Assembly (NCBI GenBank): GCA_029251085.1
Contig: JAQXDZ010000074.1
Location: 1-58,503 of the forward strand
From: Mariniblastus sp.
GTDB taxonomy: Bacteria; Planctomycetota; Planctomycetia; Pirellulales; Pirellulaceae
Direction of reading: 5' to 3'
DNA: 58,503 nt
The notes beneath the pieces were generated by a model. The model made no database searches, was not told the origin of the DNA, and saw only the letters and a list, made by a program, of their open reading frames with translations. The number at the start of each line of letters is the position of its first letter. The stretch's first letter is position 1. Below are positions 24,453 to 33,802 of this stretch, piece by piece. The position numbers were made by a program, and so were the translations under genes.

Positions 24453-25835
24453 ATGCCTCCAAGAAATCTACTCTTAATCGCTTTGACGATTGTCGTGTCG
24501 ATGGCCTGTTATTCAGTTGCCTCGCGGAATCGATATGCAAATTTATTTGCGGAAGCAATTGAGGTCATTGATAAGGAATCGCTAAAACGAGTGTCCCGAG
24601 AGGATCTTTTTGTTGCTGCAATGGAGGGCATGCTGAAAGATCTTGATGAACACTCGATGTATTTGTCTGGCGAAGTTTTCAAGATGTTCGATGAAGACAT
24701 GCGTCAAGAGTTTGGCGGGGTTGGTGTCTATGTTGAAATGGATCCACGTTCGAAGCGATTGACTGTTCTGGCGCCAATGCCAAACACGCCTGCGTCAGAA
24801 GCCGGCTTTCAGCCCGGTGACCAGGTCATAGAAATTGACGGCAAGTCGGTGGAAGGGCTTGATCAGCGTGAGGTGGTAAAGCTATTACGCGGTCCCGTTG
24901 GGGAGCCGTTCGAGATTACGTTTGATCGCTCTGGGGAGTCGGTGAAAATTCAGGTTGAACGTGCCGAAATCGAAGTTGATAGTGTTCATGGAGATTCCCG
25001 GTTGGAAACTGGTTGGGATTTTCACCTTCAGGAGTATCCCAACATTGGGTACGTCCGTTTGGTTCAATTCGGGCGTAATACAGCGACGGAACTGGCAGCG
25101 GCCTTAGAGCAAATGGGTGAGGTTGACGGTTTAATTATTGACCTTCGTAATAACACAGGTGGTTTGCTGGATGTAGCGGTCGAGGTTTGCGATTTGTTTT
25201 TACCGGAGGGCAAAAAAATCGTGACTACGAAAGTGCGGGATCGACAAACCGATAGCGTGATGTTTGCTGAGAGCCCGGAAAAAACGGATCCGACGATTCC
25301 GATTTGTATTTTGGTTAACCGAAACTCTGCCAGTGCAAGTGAGGTCGTTTCGGGATGCTTACAGGATCATGGCCGAGCGACGGTTATTGGAGAGCAGACC
25401 TGGGGCAAAGGAACGGTTCAAAATGTGATCCCCATTCAACGCGGTGAAAGCGCATTGAAGTTAACAACGGCGAGTTACTGGCGGCCCAGCGGTCGCCATA
25501 TTGACCGTTATGACGAAATCGCCAAGGAAACAGAAGTTTGGGGCGTTCAGCCTGATGAGGGCTGGAAGATAGATCTGTCCGAAGAAGATATTTTTAAAAA
25601 CTCACGTGTGCGTTATGTCCGTGAGTTAAAAGGGCTGCTGACGCTAGAACAGCTGGATATGGTTCAGGAGATTAGTCAGCTAAATATGGAGGCGTTGGAA
25701 GCGAAACTAGAGGAGGAGGAGGGGGCGGGTCCGCCCGCCGAGACCGAGATAGTTGTGCCGTACGTTGATCGCCCGCTGGAACGTGCAATTGAGTTTATGA
25801 AAGGATTCTTTGATGATCCTCCAATCGCAATTTAA
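24453..25835 (+). CDS. S41 family C-terminal processing peptidase (CtpA/Prc type)
   Basis: This is a membrane-anchored or periplasmic serine protease that trims protein C-termini. It has an N-terminal hydrophobic segment (residues 4-22), an N-terminal helical part (EGMLKDLDEHSMYLS), a PDZ domain at about 85-170 (GVGVYVEMD, PASEAGFQPGDQVIEIDGK) and the S41 core at 190-370. The catalytic dyad is Ser294 in SASASE and Lys319 in TWGKGTVQ, 25 residues apart as in Prc. A C-terminal region of about 90 residues rich in Glu follows. The length of 460 is normal. It faces the S4-domain gene on the opposite strand, 36 nt away. Confidence 0.92.
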   Translation: MPPRNLLLIALTIVVSMACYSVASRNRYANLFAEAIEVIDKESLKRVSREDLFVAAMEGMLKDLDEHSMYLSGEVFKMFDEDMRQEFGGVGVYVEMDPRSKRLTVLAPMPNTPASEAGFQPGDQVIEIDGKSVEGLDQREVVKLLRGPVGEPFEITFDRSGESVKIQVERAEIEVDSVHGDSRLETGWDFHLQEYPNIGYVRLVQFGRNTATELAAALEQMGEVDGLIIDLRNNTGGLLDVAVEVCDLFLPEGKKIVTTKVRDRQTDSVMFAESPEKTDPTIPICILVNRNSASASEVVSGCLQDHGRATVIGEQTWGKGTVQNVIPIQRGESALKLTTASYWRPSGRHIDRYDEIAKETEVWGVQPDEGWKIDLSEEDIFKNSRVRYVRELKGLLTLEQLDMVQEISQLNMEALEAKLEEEEGAGPPAETEIVVPYVDRPLERAIEFMKGFFDDPPIAI

Positions 25836-25871
25836 CGTGGAGCCAGTTTGGCTAAAAAATTTGAGGTACGC

Positions 25872-26141
25872 TCAGCTGAGCGCTACGACGTAAACCACTC
25901 CATCGAGCTCCACCTCGTCATTAACGCGAAGCTGGCGGCGACGTCTGGTTTCAAGTTCGCCATTGACGTTTACTTCACCACCTTGAATTAAACGTTTCGC
26001 CTGTCCTCCAGTCGCGACTCCGCAGGTCTTTAGGAACTGATCTAAATGGATTGTTGGTTCGCGAGTTTCCTCCGCAGCATCTGGTTGGGGAGGAGCTGTG
26101 GAGTCCAGATTAGGTTGTTCCGGGGGAGGTGGGTTTTCCAT
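25872..26141 (-). CDS. Small S4-domain RNA-binding protein (YbcJ/RqcP-like)
   Basis: The 89-residue protein has a proline-rich head of about 28 residues and then an S4 domain: IHLDQFLKTCGVATGGQAKR, LIQGGEVNVNGELETRRRRQ, LRVNDEVELDG. The VNVNGELETRR turn is the RNA-contacting part of the S4 fold. Related small S4 proteins bind ribosomal RNA or stalled 50S subunits. The acidic/proline head is unusual for YbcJ and may be lineage-specific. The sulfotransferase gene ends 11 nt upstream on the same strand, so the two may be co-transcribed. Confidence 0.85.
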   Translation of the reverse strand: MENPPPPEQPNLDSTAPPQPDAAEETREPTIHLDQFLKTCGVATGGQAKRLIQGGEVNVNGELETRRRRQLRVNDEVELDGVVYVVALS

Positions 26142-26152
26142 GGTTGGATTCT

Positions 26153-27004
26153 TTACCAGTCGAATGAAGTTTCGTAACCGTACTGAATCAAATGCTTTCC
26201 AGCGTACTCTTTAAACCAAGCTTTATTCTGTTCAGTAAAGTAATTGGTCCAATCGCCAACCGAACCTTTGCGGAGAAATTCGGACGGTCTTTCTTTTTTA
26301 AATCCAGGTTTGAGATGGCCTTGGATTTTCGAGGCTTTACCTGGATCGACATCAAGGAACTCGAACAGTTTCTTTCTTTCATCCCTGATGTTGCGGTGCA
26401 GATCTTCATAACGCACGAACTTAATTTTCAATTTCGGATAAAGTGAAACTGCCAATTCGTCGCGATCAAGGTGCTCAGTCCAGAAACGAATCGAGTCTCG
26501 TACCAACTCTTGGTGGCAAAGTAAATCTTCCGGATGTTTTTGAAAGTGCCACGGGTCGCTCTGAAATTTTTGGAGGGTTATCTTCATCTCGGGAATTCGA
26601 TCGAACAAACGAGTCGTTTGGGGATTGTTGTAGAGATGAAAGACGCGACTTACTAGAACATCCCGGCCATCCCTGCGAATCGAAATATGAGGAACATTTC
26701 TGATCGGGATTGGGATAATTGTCGTGGGAGTTCTTTCACCGATTAGCGTCGCGTTTGGTTCGGCATATCCCTCGACGGTTTGCCGGATCATTCGTTCAAA
26801 AATAATCCGGGCATTTTCTTTGGCAGATTCACCCCGATAGATAGGCAATTGTTTTAAGTTGTTGTTGAAGGTAGATACGACTTCATCCCAGTGGAATTCG
26901 CCAACCACACTGATGGTCTCGTGACTGCTGAGAAGGCTGCCAAGCCAATTAGTGCCGGATTTCATGAATCCGCGAACGCAGAAAAAACGCTTGTTTGGGG
27001 ACAT
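26153..27004 (-). CDS. Sulfotransferase domain protein
   Basis: This PAPS-dependent sulfotransferase of about 283 residues transfers a sulfuryl group to an unknown acceptor. The 5'-phosphosulfate loop is RGFMKSGTNWLGSLL near the N-terminus, and the 3'-phosphate-binding part is ISIRRDGRDVLVS. A later segment (RYEDLHRNIRDERKKLFEFL) is the usual helix before the C-terminal GxWxxYF-like motif GDWTNYF. I chose the ATG at 27004, which starts 9 residues before the loop; an ATG at 27040 and a TTG at 27067 are alternatives, none with a clear Shine-Dalgarno. Such enzymes are numerous in planctomycetes. Confidence 0.85.
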   Translation of the reverse strand: MSPNKRFFCVRGFMKSGTNWLGSLLSSHETISVVGEFHWDEVVSTFNNNLKQLPIYRGESAKENARIIFERMIRQTVEGYAEPNATLIGERTPTTIIPIPIRNVPHISIRRDGRDVLVSRVFHLYNNPQTTRLFDRIPEMKITLQKFQSDPWHFQKHPEDLLCHQELVRDSIRFWTEHLDRDELAVSLYPKLKIKFVRYEDLHRNIRDERKKLFEFLDVDPGKASKIQGHLKPGFKKERPSEFLRKGSVGDWTNYFTEQNKAWFKEYAGKHLIQYGYETSFDW

Positions 27005-27067
27005 TGCGACTACATCGAACAAGAACAGGAACGTATCCATCTTGGACAAACGACCGGTCTCCGTCAA

Positions 27068-27446
27068 CCGTGGTTACAGGTTCCCAGTCGGTGGGAACCA
27101 CTTCGGGCCACGGACGGGGCGGTACTGCTGATGAGCTCTCAGAAACTAACTGAACGTCAATTCGCAAGAATGATCCGACTTCCCCTAAATAGTTTGTTGC
27201 CTAGTTGTTGAAGGCAGTTGTGGGTGGAGTGCCAGCCATCGTCTTCCTTGAAGGCCGAGGGCATCAGCCTCAACCGAGCCGGTTTCGGACAATCCGGCGT
27301 AGGATGCCATTTTGGCTGTTGATGTTGGTTGGATGTTTCCAGTAATTTTGCATGTTTATCCAACAGTTGTTTTCGACAGTGTGGAAAGTTCCTTGCACTT
27401 GCGATAAAATTTTTTGCTTAACGTTCGATTATTGGAGTAACACATA
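27068..27446. other. Divergent intergenic region
   Basis: This gap lies between the minus-strand sulfotransferase and the plus-strand dehydrogenase and should carry promoters for both. I see no hexamer pair good enough to call and no coding frame I trust. Confidence 0.4.
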
Positions 27447-28916
27447 ATGTCAAAGAATAAGTCTAATCGCCGGGGGTTCTTAAAGACTTCCGCAGGTGCT
27501 CTTGCCGCCACATCGGTTTTGTCAGGGACAGCGCAAGCAGCCGCGTCCGCTAGTCCAAATGCTAATTTGCGAATTGGTTTTATCGGACCGGGTGGACGAG
27601 GATTTGGAGCTCATGTCAAAAGACTGACGAAGCTGCAGGTCGAAGGTGAAAAAATTGAGTTAGTCGCTGTCTGTGATGTCTACAACAAGCATGCTGAACG
27701 AGCCGCCGCATACATTAAAAAGGAAACGGGTTTCGAGCCGAAGCAATACGAAGACTATCTCGAGATGATTGAAAAAGAAGATCTCGATGCCGTTTGCATT
27801 GGTACGCCGGATCATTGGCACGCAAAACAGATAATTGATTCGCTGGAGCGTGGGCTTCACGTTTACTGTGAGAAGCCGATGACGAAAACTGTGACGGAAG
27901 CGATTGCGGTTTTGCGGGCTTGGCGGAAATCAGGAAAAGTAATGCAGGTTGGAGTTCAGTCGACCAGCCTCCCACTGTGGGATCAGGTCAATGGAATGCT
28001 AACGGCCGGTAAGCTGGGCAAGGTTTTAACCTATCAGACTGAGTTCTTCCGAAACTCAGCGATGGGGCAGTGGCGGTATTACGCTCTAGAACCGGAAATG
28101 AATCCCAAGAACATTAATTGGAAAAAGTGGTTGGGTGTCGAAGAAGGTTTAGCTGACTACGAAGATTTCGATCGCGCGAAATATAAACAGTGGCGACGTT
28201 TTTGGCCTTACGGATCGGGAATGTTTACCGATTTATTTGTCCATCGGACAACGACGATGTTGAAGGCCACAGGGCTTCGATTTCCGGGTCGGGTTTGCGG
28301 TGCCGGTGGAATTTTTCTTGAGTATGACGGTCGGGACGTGCCTGACGTAGCGACGGTGGTTGCTGATTTTAAAGAGGGTGTTCAGGGTTTGGTTACCGCC
28401 ACAATGGCTTGCCAAAACACGCCTATTAAACAGCTTATCCGTGGTCATTTTGGATCACTTGTCTTTGGGACGGGTGAGCAGTTTGACGGGTTCGATTTTA
28501 TTCCTGAACGACCTCAGGTGACCCGTAATAGTAAGCTCAAGGACGAACGACTTCAGACTGAGAGGGTAAAGGATACGACTTATGCCCACTTTAAGAATTG
28601 GCTAGAGGCGATGTATGCCGATGATCCGTCGATGTGCAACAACGATCCGTTGCTCGGTGCAGCGGCTATCACCACGGTTATTCTTGGTGCTCAGAGTTAC
28701 CGCGAAGGAAAAGTGTTCTTCTTTGACGATGAAAACTATACCGTCAGCGATTCCAATCCTTCGTGGGCGAAGAATTGGGAGAAGATGTCGGAACAGCGGT
28801 CCAAGCCGCACCACATTGCGGGATGGAAAGGGGGCGACATCGGAAGCGTTCTGGAGGAGCCTGACTATATGAAACTCGCGGGACCGTGGGTGGATGGCAA
28901 AGAGCCAAAACCGTAG
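27447..28916 (+). CDS. Tat-exported Gfo/Idh/MocA family oxidoreductase
   Basis: This is an NAD(P)-dependent sugar or sugar-alcohol dehydrogenase family member. It starts with a twin-arginine signal (NRRGFLKTSAGALAATSV, Ala-rich end near residue 34), then a Rossmann fold (LRIGFIGPGGRGFGAHVKRL) and the family signature (CIGTPDHWHAKQIID, CEKPMTKTV). The C-terminal alpha/beta domain contains the DLFVHRTTTMLKATG and HFKNWLEAMY segments. Export with bound cofactor fits the Tat route, and two TatA genes lie 6 kb away. The length of 489 matches the planctomycete subfamily. A double hairpin terminator follows directly. Confidence 0.92.
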   Translation: MSKNKSNRRGFLKTSAGALAATSVLSGTAQAAASASPNANLRIGFIGPGGRGFGAHVKRLTKLQVEGEKIELVAVCDVYNKHAERAAAYIKKETGFEPKQYEDYLEMIEKEDLDAVCIGTPDHWHAKQIIDSLERGLHVYCEKPMTKTVTEAIAVLRAWRKSGKVMQVGVQSTSLPLWDQVNGMLTAGKLGKVLTYQTEFFRNSAMGQWRYYALEPEMNPKNINWKKWLGVEEGLADYEDFDRAKYKQWRRFWPYGSGMFTDLFVHRTTTMLKATGLRFPGRVCGAGGIFLEYDGRDVPDVATVVADFKEGVQGLVTATMACQNTPIKQLIRGHFGSLVFGTGEQFDGFDFIPERPQVTRNSKLKDERLQTERVKDTTYAHFKNWLEAMYADDPSMCNNDPLLGAAAITTVILGAQSYREGKVFFFDDENYTVSDSNPSWAKNWEKMSEQRSKPHHIAGWKGGDIGSVLEEPDYMKLAGPWVDGKEPKP

Positions 28917-28965
28917 TCTACTTTTTCGTCCTGCGACTTCGCTGAAATCGTAGTCCGAGGAAATA

Positions 28966-29029
28966 GCCGCCAAGTTGTCATTGGGTGTTTGAGATTAACA
29001 CCCTAGGGCTTTGCTTGGCGGCTTTTTTT
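28966..29029 (+). terminator. Nested double-hairpin terminator
   Basis: GCCGCCAAG (28966-28974) pairs perfectly with CTTGGCGGC (29014-29022), followed by seven T residues. Inside it a second perfect stem GGGTGTT/AACACCC (about 28983-29003) is stacked. It ends the dehydrogenase transcript. Confidence 0.85.
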
Positions 29030-29138
29030 ATGTTCAATCAGATCAGTGGATTGGGTAAGTCTGGGCATCGCAATGGCTCTTCATTAAGTCGTCGCTCTGT
29101 TTGCGCAAAAAATTGATTATCGAATGCCAAGCCGCAAA

Positions 29139-32100
29139 TCATTTCGTTTCCAGGGTGATCGCCATTGTCACCGGAGCCGTCTTGTCAGCTCCCTTGATTA
29201 ATCGGATTGATTGGATCGGTGCATTTCGCTGAGGAATGATAGACAGATATCTAAGTTGCTGATTCCTTACGGCGAATGCAAATTCAGATTTTGGGACATC
29301 GGTTCGGTTAATATAGTCTGAAAAGTGTTGCCCATTAATCAATTGATGGTCTTCGGTTTTGCCGTCGTTATATTTGAGACGCATGATCATGGAAACGGTC
29401 TCGTCCCGGCTGTAGGGGTACGACCAGCCGCCAACTCCCCCGAGCATATGGATGGCTTTGATGTTGCCAACGCAGGGGAATTCAACTGTTTTGGGCATTT
29501 TTCGACTGACGTTGCCGAGTGGTCCAAACAGTTCAATGGCATTGGGGACAGTGCCGTCTTGCGGGTCAATCAATTGAAACGGAACGCCTTTGAAGCTTTT
29601 CATGCCCCAATCTTTGAAAATCAGTTTTTCTGCGTCTCCATTGCCTATAAACATGGGCGTATCACTGCAGATCGTGGCGATTTTTCGCAAAGAGACTGGC
29701 ACAAATTGCCCCCGTTGTGTCAAAAACTCTAGTAAGTCTGCCATGCTCTGTTTGTTAATTTGTTTTTCAAAACCTTCCGGCATGATTGACTTGGTCGACC
29801 CAGAGAGCTCATCAATATCTTCCCTTAAGATGACTTGCTTTTTGCCTTTCTCATCATACAGTTCGATCGCTGTCTTTGATTCGGCTGCGAGCAATCCATT
29901 GATTAGAAGTCCGTCGAGCGTGGTAACGGTATACCTCCGGTAATTCCCTTCAACATCACGGCTAGGGTCAATTATGTGGGTTAACAACTCCTGTTTGGGG
30001 TGGACAGCCATGCCCGTTAGGTCGGGTCCGATTTCTGCGCCCGCTCCGTTGTGCTTGTGACAGTTAGCGCACTGTTCTTTGAAAATTGCTTTTCCTGCGG
30101 TTGCGTCTCCCGTCATTATTGTGACAGGCATCATGTCAAGTAATACCTTTTGCCGATCGGTGTTGGGAAGCGCTCCGCCCTGCTCAAGAATAGTTTTCGC
30201 TCTCGCGCGGGTTTTAGGAACGGGGTGACTGTTGAGCATTTGCTTTTGTTCGAGTGTCAGCTCTGAAAGCAGGAGATTACCATCTTCAATTAACGCTAAT
30301 AGCGAATTAGTCGATTCGGGTCGCCTCAGTAGCACGGCAATGGCAGCCCTGCGAATCCGCGGAGTCAAGCCACGGATTTTTGATGTGAGTTCTAGTCCTA
30401 CCTGTTTTGATTGGCTCAAGGCAAGGGACTCTACGATGCCAACTCCGAGTGCCGGCTCCACCTGTGAATTGACGCGCCGCAGGAGTTCGCTGACGGTCTC
30501 ATTATCAGTGGGACGGAACGAAATTGTTTCACGGGCAGCGGTCACCCGCTCGTCGAGGCTAAGCTGGGAATTGTCAACACGTGCCAATAGATCTTTGGAG
30601 ACTTTTGCAGCGTAATCAGCGAACTCGATACTGCCCCAGCTTTGGGCAAGTTTGACAAGTGAGCCTCGATCACTCGCGGCTAATTTCTCGACCAATATTT
30701 TTAGATTGCTCTCCAGTGATTCACCCAAAGTTGGTGGCTTATCTTGGGGCCAACCCTGACTCAGACCAGCAACGACGGCATTTAAAAGCCTTGGTTCGGC
30801 GTTTTTGAGTTGGGTTATCAATTGAGGTAGGTCGAGCGAATCACCTGCTCGAGCGTAGTGTTCGGTCACGATTCTGACTATTTTTAATAGATCGGGATTG
30901 GCATCGTCGAACCTTGTAACGGATTGTAAAAATGTAGAATCATTAGCAGCGGCGGCAGCGGTAAAGGCATCGGGGATCCAGCGATCCTGGTACCTGGCCT
31001 GTTGCCTCCACATGTCGACTAGAGCCGGTCCAGTTTCCTTGACAGGCGGCAGATCGCAGAGGCTTAGCAAGGCGGCGAGACGGACTTGAGCGTCGGGGTC
31101 ATTTAGTAAATTAAGCGTCAAGAGTTGACGGGTCGATTTTGCTGTTTTGGGTAAAACCTGAATCGCATTTCGACGAACGCCTCGAGATGGATGGCTTAAG
31201 GCAAGGGCAAGTGCAGCCTCTGCAGTGGGATTTTTTCCTGTGAATTGTCCGAGTCCGTCCAGAGTCCAGAGCCCATGGATTGCGCCGACGTTCAGTCCAA
31301 TTTCATCCACTGACTGATCGTGGACGAGTTGAATCAACGAATCGATCACGTCCGTTTGCTTGCGTTCGACCAACAGGCGTTGAGCGTGCTTTCTCACCAG
31401 CATGGTGGGGTTTGTCAATGCGTTTACAAGCTGCTCTGGCGTAGCGGTATCAAGATTAATCGCCGGGGCGGGCGGTTTATCTCCATAAACGACGCGATAA
31501 ATCCGTCCATGTTTTTTGTCTCGCAGGTCTGATTTATAGGCATTCCCTTTTCCCGTTTCGAATCCACGTGGCGTTGGGTTGTGTTGCACGATGTAGTTGT
31601 ACCAGTCGATCACCCAAACGTTACCGTCTGGGCCGACCTCGGCCATGATGGGGGCGGTCCACTCATCGTCACTGGCAAAAAGATTAAAAGGACTGGTTGA
31701 AGTAAAATCGGTTCCATCTGGTTTAATGACAAACGTACCAACCAAATGGCCAGTGGGGCCATTGACGAAGGCCGCGCGGTTCCAGTACTCCCGAGGGTAT
31801 TCCCGGGCTGTGTAAAGTGCATGCCCCGCTGCTGCGGTATAACCACCGTGCCAGTCGACCTGTCGAATGTTTTTGGTGATGGGGGCAAATTTGTGCGTGT
31901 CAGCGATTGAGCCAAGGACTAGTGAAGGAGTCCATCCTCGAACCTTTTCATAGTAACGATTGGGAATTGGCATGTAGACGCTGGGGTTGCCATTGGCGGT
32001 CGAACCGAAAATGATTCCCTCCTCGCTAATCCCAAGCCCCCACGTGTTATTGTTGGTGGAACGAAGAAATTCTAATTCCTGCCCGTTGGGTCTAAACCGG

Positions 32101-33494
32101 AAAAATCCTTGTCGAAAACGTTGGCCTTCTTCGGAATTCGCTACTGGCTCCGAACTGTTATATCCCTGCATTGCCCAAATGTGGTTGTCGAGGCCATATT
32201 GGAAATTGCTGACACCGCCGTGGGTGTCTCCCAGCGACCAACCGGTAAACAGAACTTTACTTTCATCGGCTACATCATCGCCGTTGGTATCTATGAGGAA
32301 TTTAGTGGCGGCGCCATCTTGAACAATTAGGCCTCCGTTTGAGAAGGCCATGGCCGTTGGGATGCTAAGACCTTCTGCGAATACCGTAAATCGATCTGCT
32401 CGACCATCTCCATCGGTATCTTCGAGGATTCTAATTCGGTCTCGCCCCTTACCTTTTGGCTGGAGTTCATTCGGGTAGTCCTGCGTTTCGGCGATCCAAA
32501 GCCGTCCTCGGGCATCCCAGTTCATGCAGATTGGCTTCCCGCCGATATCGGGTTCGGATGCGAATAGTTCAACGTGAAATCCCTTGGGAACCACAATATG
32601 TTTGAGCGATTCTTTGGGGGCGAGAGGCTTTTGCATCTTTGATTTGGCTTGCCCCTGAGTTCCCCAGTTTTCTCCGGGCGTGTAGTTGGGGATTTTGTTT
32701 CCCACTTCGAGGAATTGAAATGGGGCTACGTCCGTGCGAGGGGGATTCATTTCCGGGGTAGGGAATGGTTTCTCTTGCAGGTAGTCATCGACCTGTTTGA
32801 CGTCGTCCTTACAGCTCCAGCGAATACCTCGTTCGACGAGATTGTGAAATCCAGGATTTCGCCAAGTGCGATAATCGTGCCCCCAAGCGGTATAGAAGAC
32901 TCTGCCTTGACCATAAGTCTTAACCCAGGTCCAAGGTTCGCGCCCCTCTCGATCGACTCGATATGACAGGACGGTTCTATTTTCGTCGTTGTGCAAGTGA
33001 TGGACATAAGTTTCATCCCAGCTTTCGAAACCTCCAAATCCTTCCATCAATGGGTGTTTAGTTTTTTCGATTTCAGTTCGAAAGGTGCCGGTTCCATGTC
33101 TTTGAAACTGAGCTCCCATCAGGGCGATGAGTTCGGGTGAGTTTCTGAAGCAGAACGTTGCGCAATGCACTGGTACAAAACCACCACCTTTAGAAACGAA
33201 ATCGAGAAGCGATTTTTCATGCGGCTTTGAGATATTGTCGATGTTTGCATAAAGCAAAACCGTATCGTATTTTGATAAATTTTTGGACGATAAATCGTTA
33301 AGATCATCAGTGTAGGTCAGCTTAATGCCAACTGCCTGCATTGCGGGCTTAAGCATTTCGTATCTATGGCGGGGTTGGTGATGACCATTGTCTCCTAGAA
33401 ATAGAACGTTTAACTCGTTTCCATTTGTGAGTGAGACGAAAGATAGTGCTGCCCAAAAAAAGACTGCGAAGATGGGGTTCAATCGACGAAACAT
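29139..33494 (-). CDS. Giant ThuA - PVC haem-binding propeller - HEAT - cytochrome c protein
   Basis: This protein of about 1,451 residues has a signal peptide (MFRRLNPIFAVFFWAALSFV). A ThuA-type glutamine-amidotransferase-like domain follows (about 27-255: NVLFLGDNGHHQPRHRYEML, GGGFVPVHCATFCFRN). Next comes the PVC-type membrane-bound dehydrogenase propeller (about 300-690: GFHVELFASEPDIGGKPICM, DTDGDGRADRFTVFAEGL), HEAT-like repeats (700-1120), and a c-type haem domain with CANCH and a GPDLTGM axial Met (near 1140-1200). The protein ends in a carbohydrate-binding-like beta domain. In planctomycetes such proteins are thought to oxidise sugars outside the cytoplasm and pass electrons to the haem. 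The frame extends 28 codons upstream of the chosen ATG, without a signal. Confidence 0.9.
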   Translation of the reverse strand: MFRRLNPIFAVFFWAALSFVSLTNGNELNVLFLGDNGHHQPRHRYEMLKPAMQAVGIKLTYTDDLNDLSSKNLSKYDTVLLYANIDNISKPHEKSLLDFVSKGGGFVPVHCATFCFRNSPELIALMGAQFQRHGTGTFRTEIEKTKHPLMEGFGGFESWDETYVHHLHNDENRTVLSYRVDREGREPWTWVKTYGQGRVFYTAWGHDYRTWRNPGFHNLVERGIRWSCKDDVKQVDDYLQEKPFPTPEMNPPRTDVAPFQFLEVGNKIPNYTPGENWGTQGQAKSKMQKPLAPKESLKHIVVPKGFHVELFASEPDIGGKPICMNWDARGRLWIAETQDYPNELQPKGKGRDRIRILEDTDGDGRADRFTVFAEGLSIPTAMAFSNGGLIVQDGAATKFLIDTNGDDVADESKVLFTGWSLGDTHGGVSNFQYGLDNHIWAMQGYNSSEPVANSEEGQRFRQGFFRFRPNGQELEFLRSTNNNTWGLGISEEGIIFGSTANGNPSVYMPIPNRYYEKVRGWTPSLVLGSIADTHKFAPITKNIRQVDWHGGYTAAAGHALYTAREYPREYWNRAAFVNGPTGHLVGTFVIKPDGTDFTSTSPFNLFASDDEWTAPIMAEVGPDGNVWVIDWYNYIVQHNPTPRGFETGKGNAYKSDLRDKKHGRIYRVVYGDKPPAPAINLDTATPEQLVNALTNPTMLVRKHAQRLLVERKQTDVIDSLIQLVHDQSVDEIGLNVGAIHGLWTLDGLGQFTGKNPTAEAALALALSHPSRGVRRNAIQVLPKTAKSTRQLLTLNLLNDPDAQVRLAALLSLCDLPPVKETGPALVDMWRQQARYQDRWIPDAFTAAAAANDSTFLQSVTRFDDANPDLLKIVRIVTEHYARAGDSLDLPQLITQLKNAEPRLLNAVVAGLSQGWPQDKPPTLGESLESNLKILVEKLAASDRGSLVKLAQSWGSIEFADYAAKVSKDLLARVDNSQLSLDERVTAARETISFRPTDNETVSELLRRVNSQVEPALGVGIVESLALSQSKQVGLELTSKIRGLTPRIRRAAIAVLLRRPESTNSLLALIEDGNLLLSELTLEQKQMLNSHPVPKTRARAKTILEQGGALPNTDRQKVLLDMMPVTIMTGDATAGKAIFKEQCANCHKHNGAGAEIGPDLTGMAVHPKQELLTHIIDPSRDVEGNYRRYTVTTLDGLLINGLLAAESKTAIELYDEKGKKQVILREDIDELSGSTKSIMPEGFEKQINKQSMADLLEFLTQRGQFVPVSLRKIATICSDTPMFIGNGDAEKLIFKDWGMKSFKGVPFQLIDPQDGTVPNAIELFGPLGNVSRKMPKTVEFPCVGNIKAIHMLGGVGGWSYPYSRDETVSMIMRLKYNDGKTEDHQLINGQHFSDYINRTDVPKSEFAFAVRNQQLRYLSIIPQRNAPIQSIRLIKGADKTAPVTMAITLETK

Positions 33495-33719
33495 CAGATT
33501 ACCTCTTGATCTAGTTAACGCGTCCAACCCTCCAATTATATTCGTTGGAAAGCGCGTCTGAAAGTCTCTCGAAGCCAATACGCGGAAAGGCAGCGGCGAT
33601 CGCCGAGAGGCAGCCAGTATTGTCGAGCGTTAACGTCGAATGCCACCCTTTTGCGGGGCAGGTTTCAGAAGCGGCGGTTCCCCGTCGGTTGATCGTCCAA
33701 AACCAATTCGGTTGATGCA

Positions 33720-33772
33720 AATCGATCAATGTGATTTGATCAAAATGAATCGATCAATGTGAATTGATCAAA
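33720..33772. repeat. Two tandem copies of a 25-nt unit with TTGATCAA half-sites
   Basis: A 25-nt unit at 33720-33744 is repeated at 33748-33772 with one mismatch (period 28). Each copy starts AATCGATCAATGTGA and ends TTGATCAAA, so it carries palindromic TTGATCAA-type cores. It sits between the divergently placed start of the giant haem protein and the end of fabA, and could be a regulatory site. Confidence 0.8.
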
Positions 33773-33802
33773 TTGGCAGGGGAACGCTCATTGAATCAAG
33801 GG

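Noticed and set aside
25840..25861. AGCCA-GTT-TGGCT hairpin followed by A residues as terminator
   Set aside because: The run is A, not T, on the plus strand, and on the minus strand the T-run precedes the hairpin, so it cannot terminate either gene.
33511..33729. 72-codon minus-strand frame upstream of the giant haem protein
   Set aside because: Poor composition, no start signal, and it overlaps the signal peptide region of the real gene.
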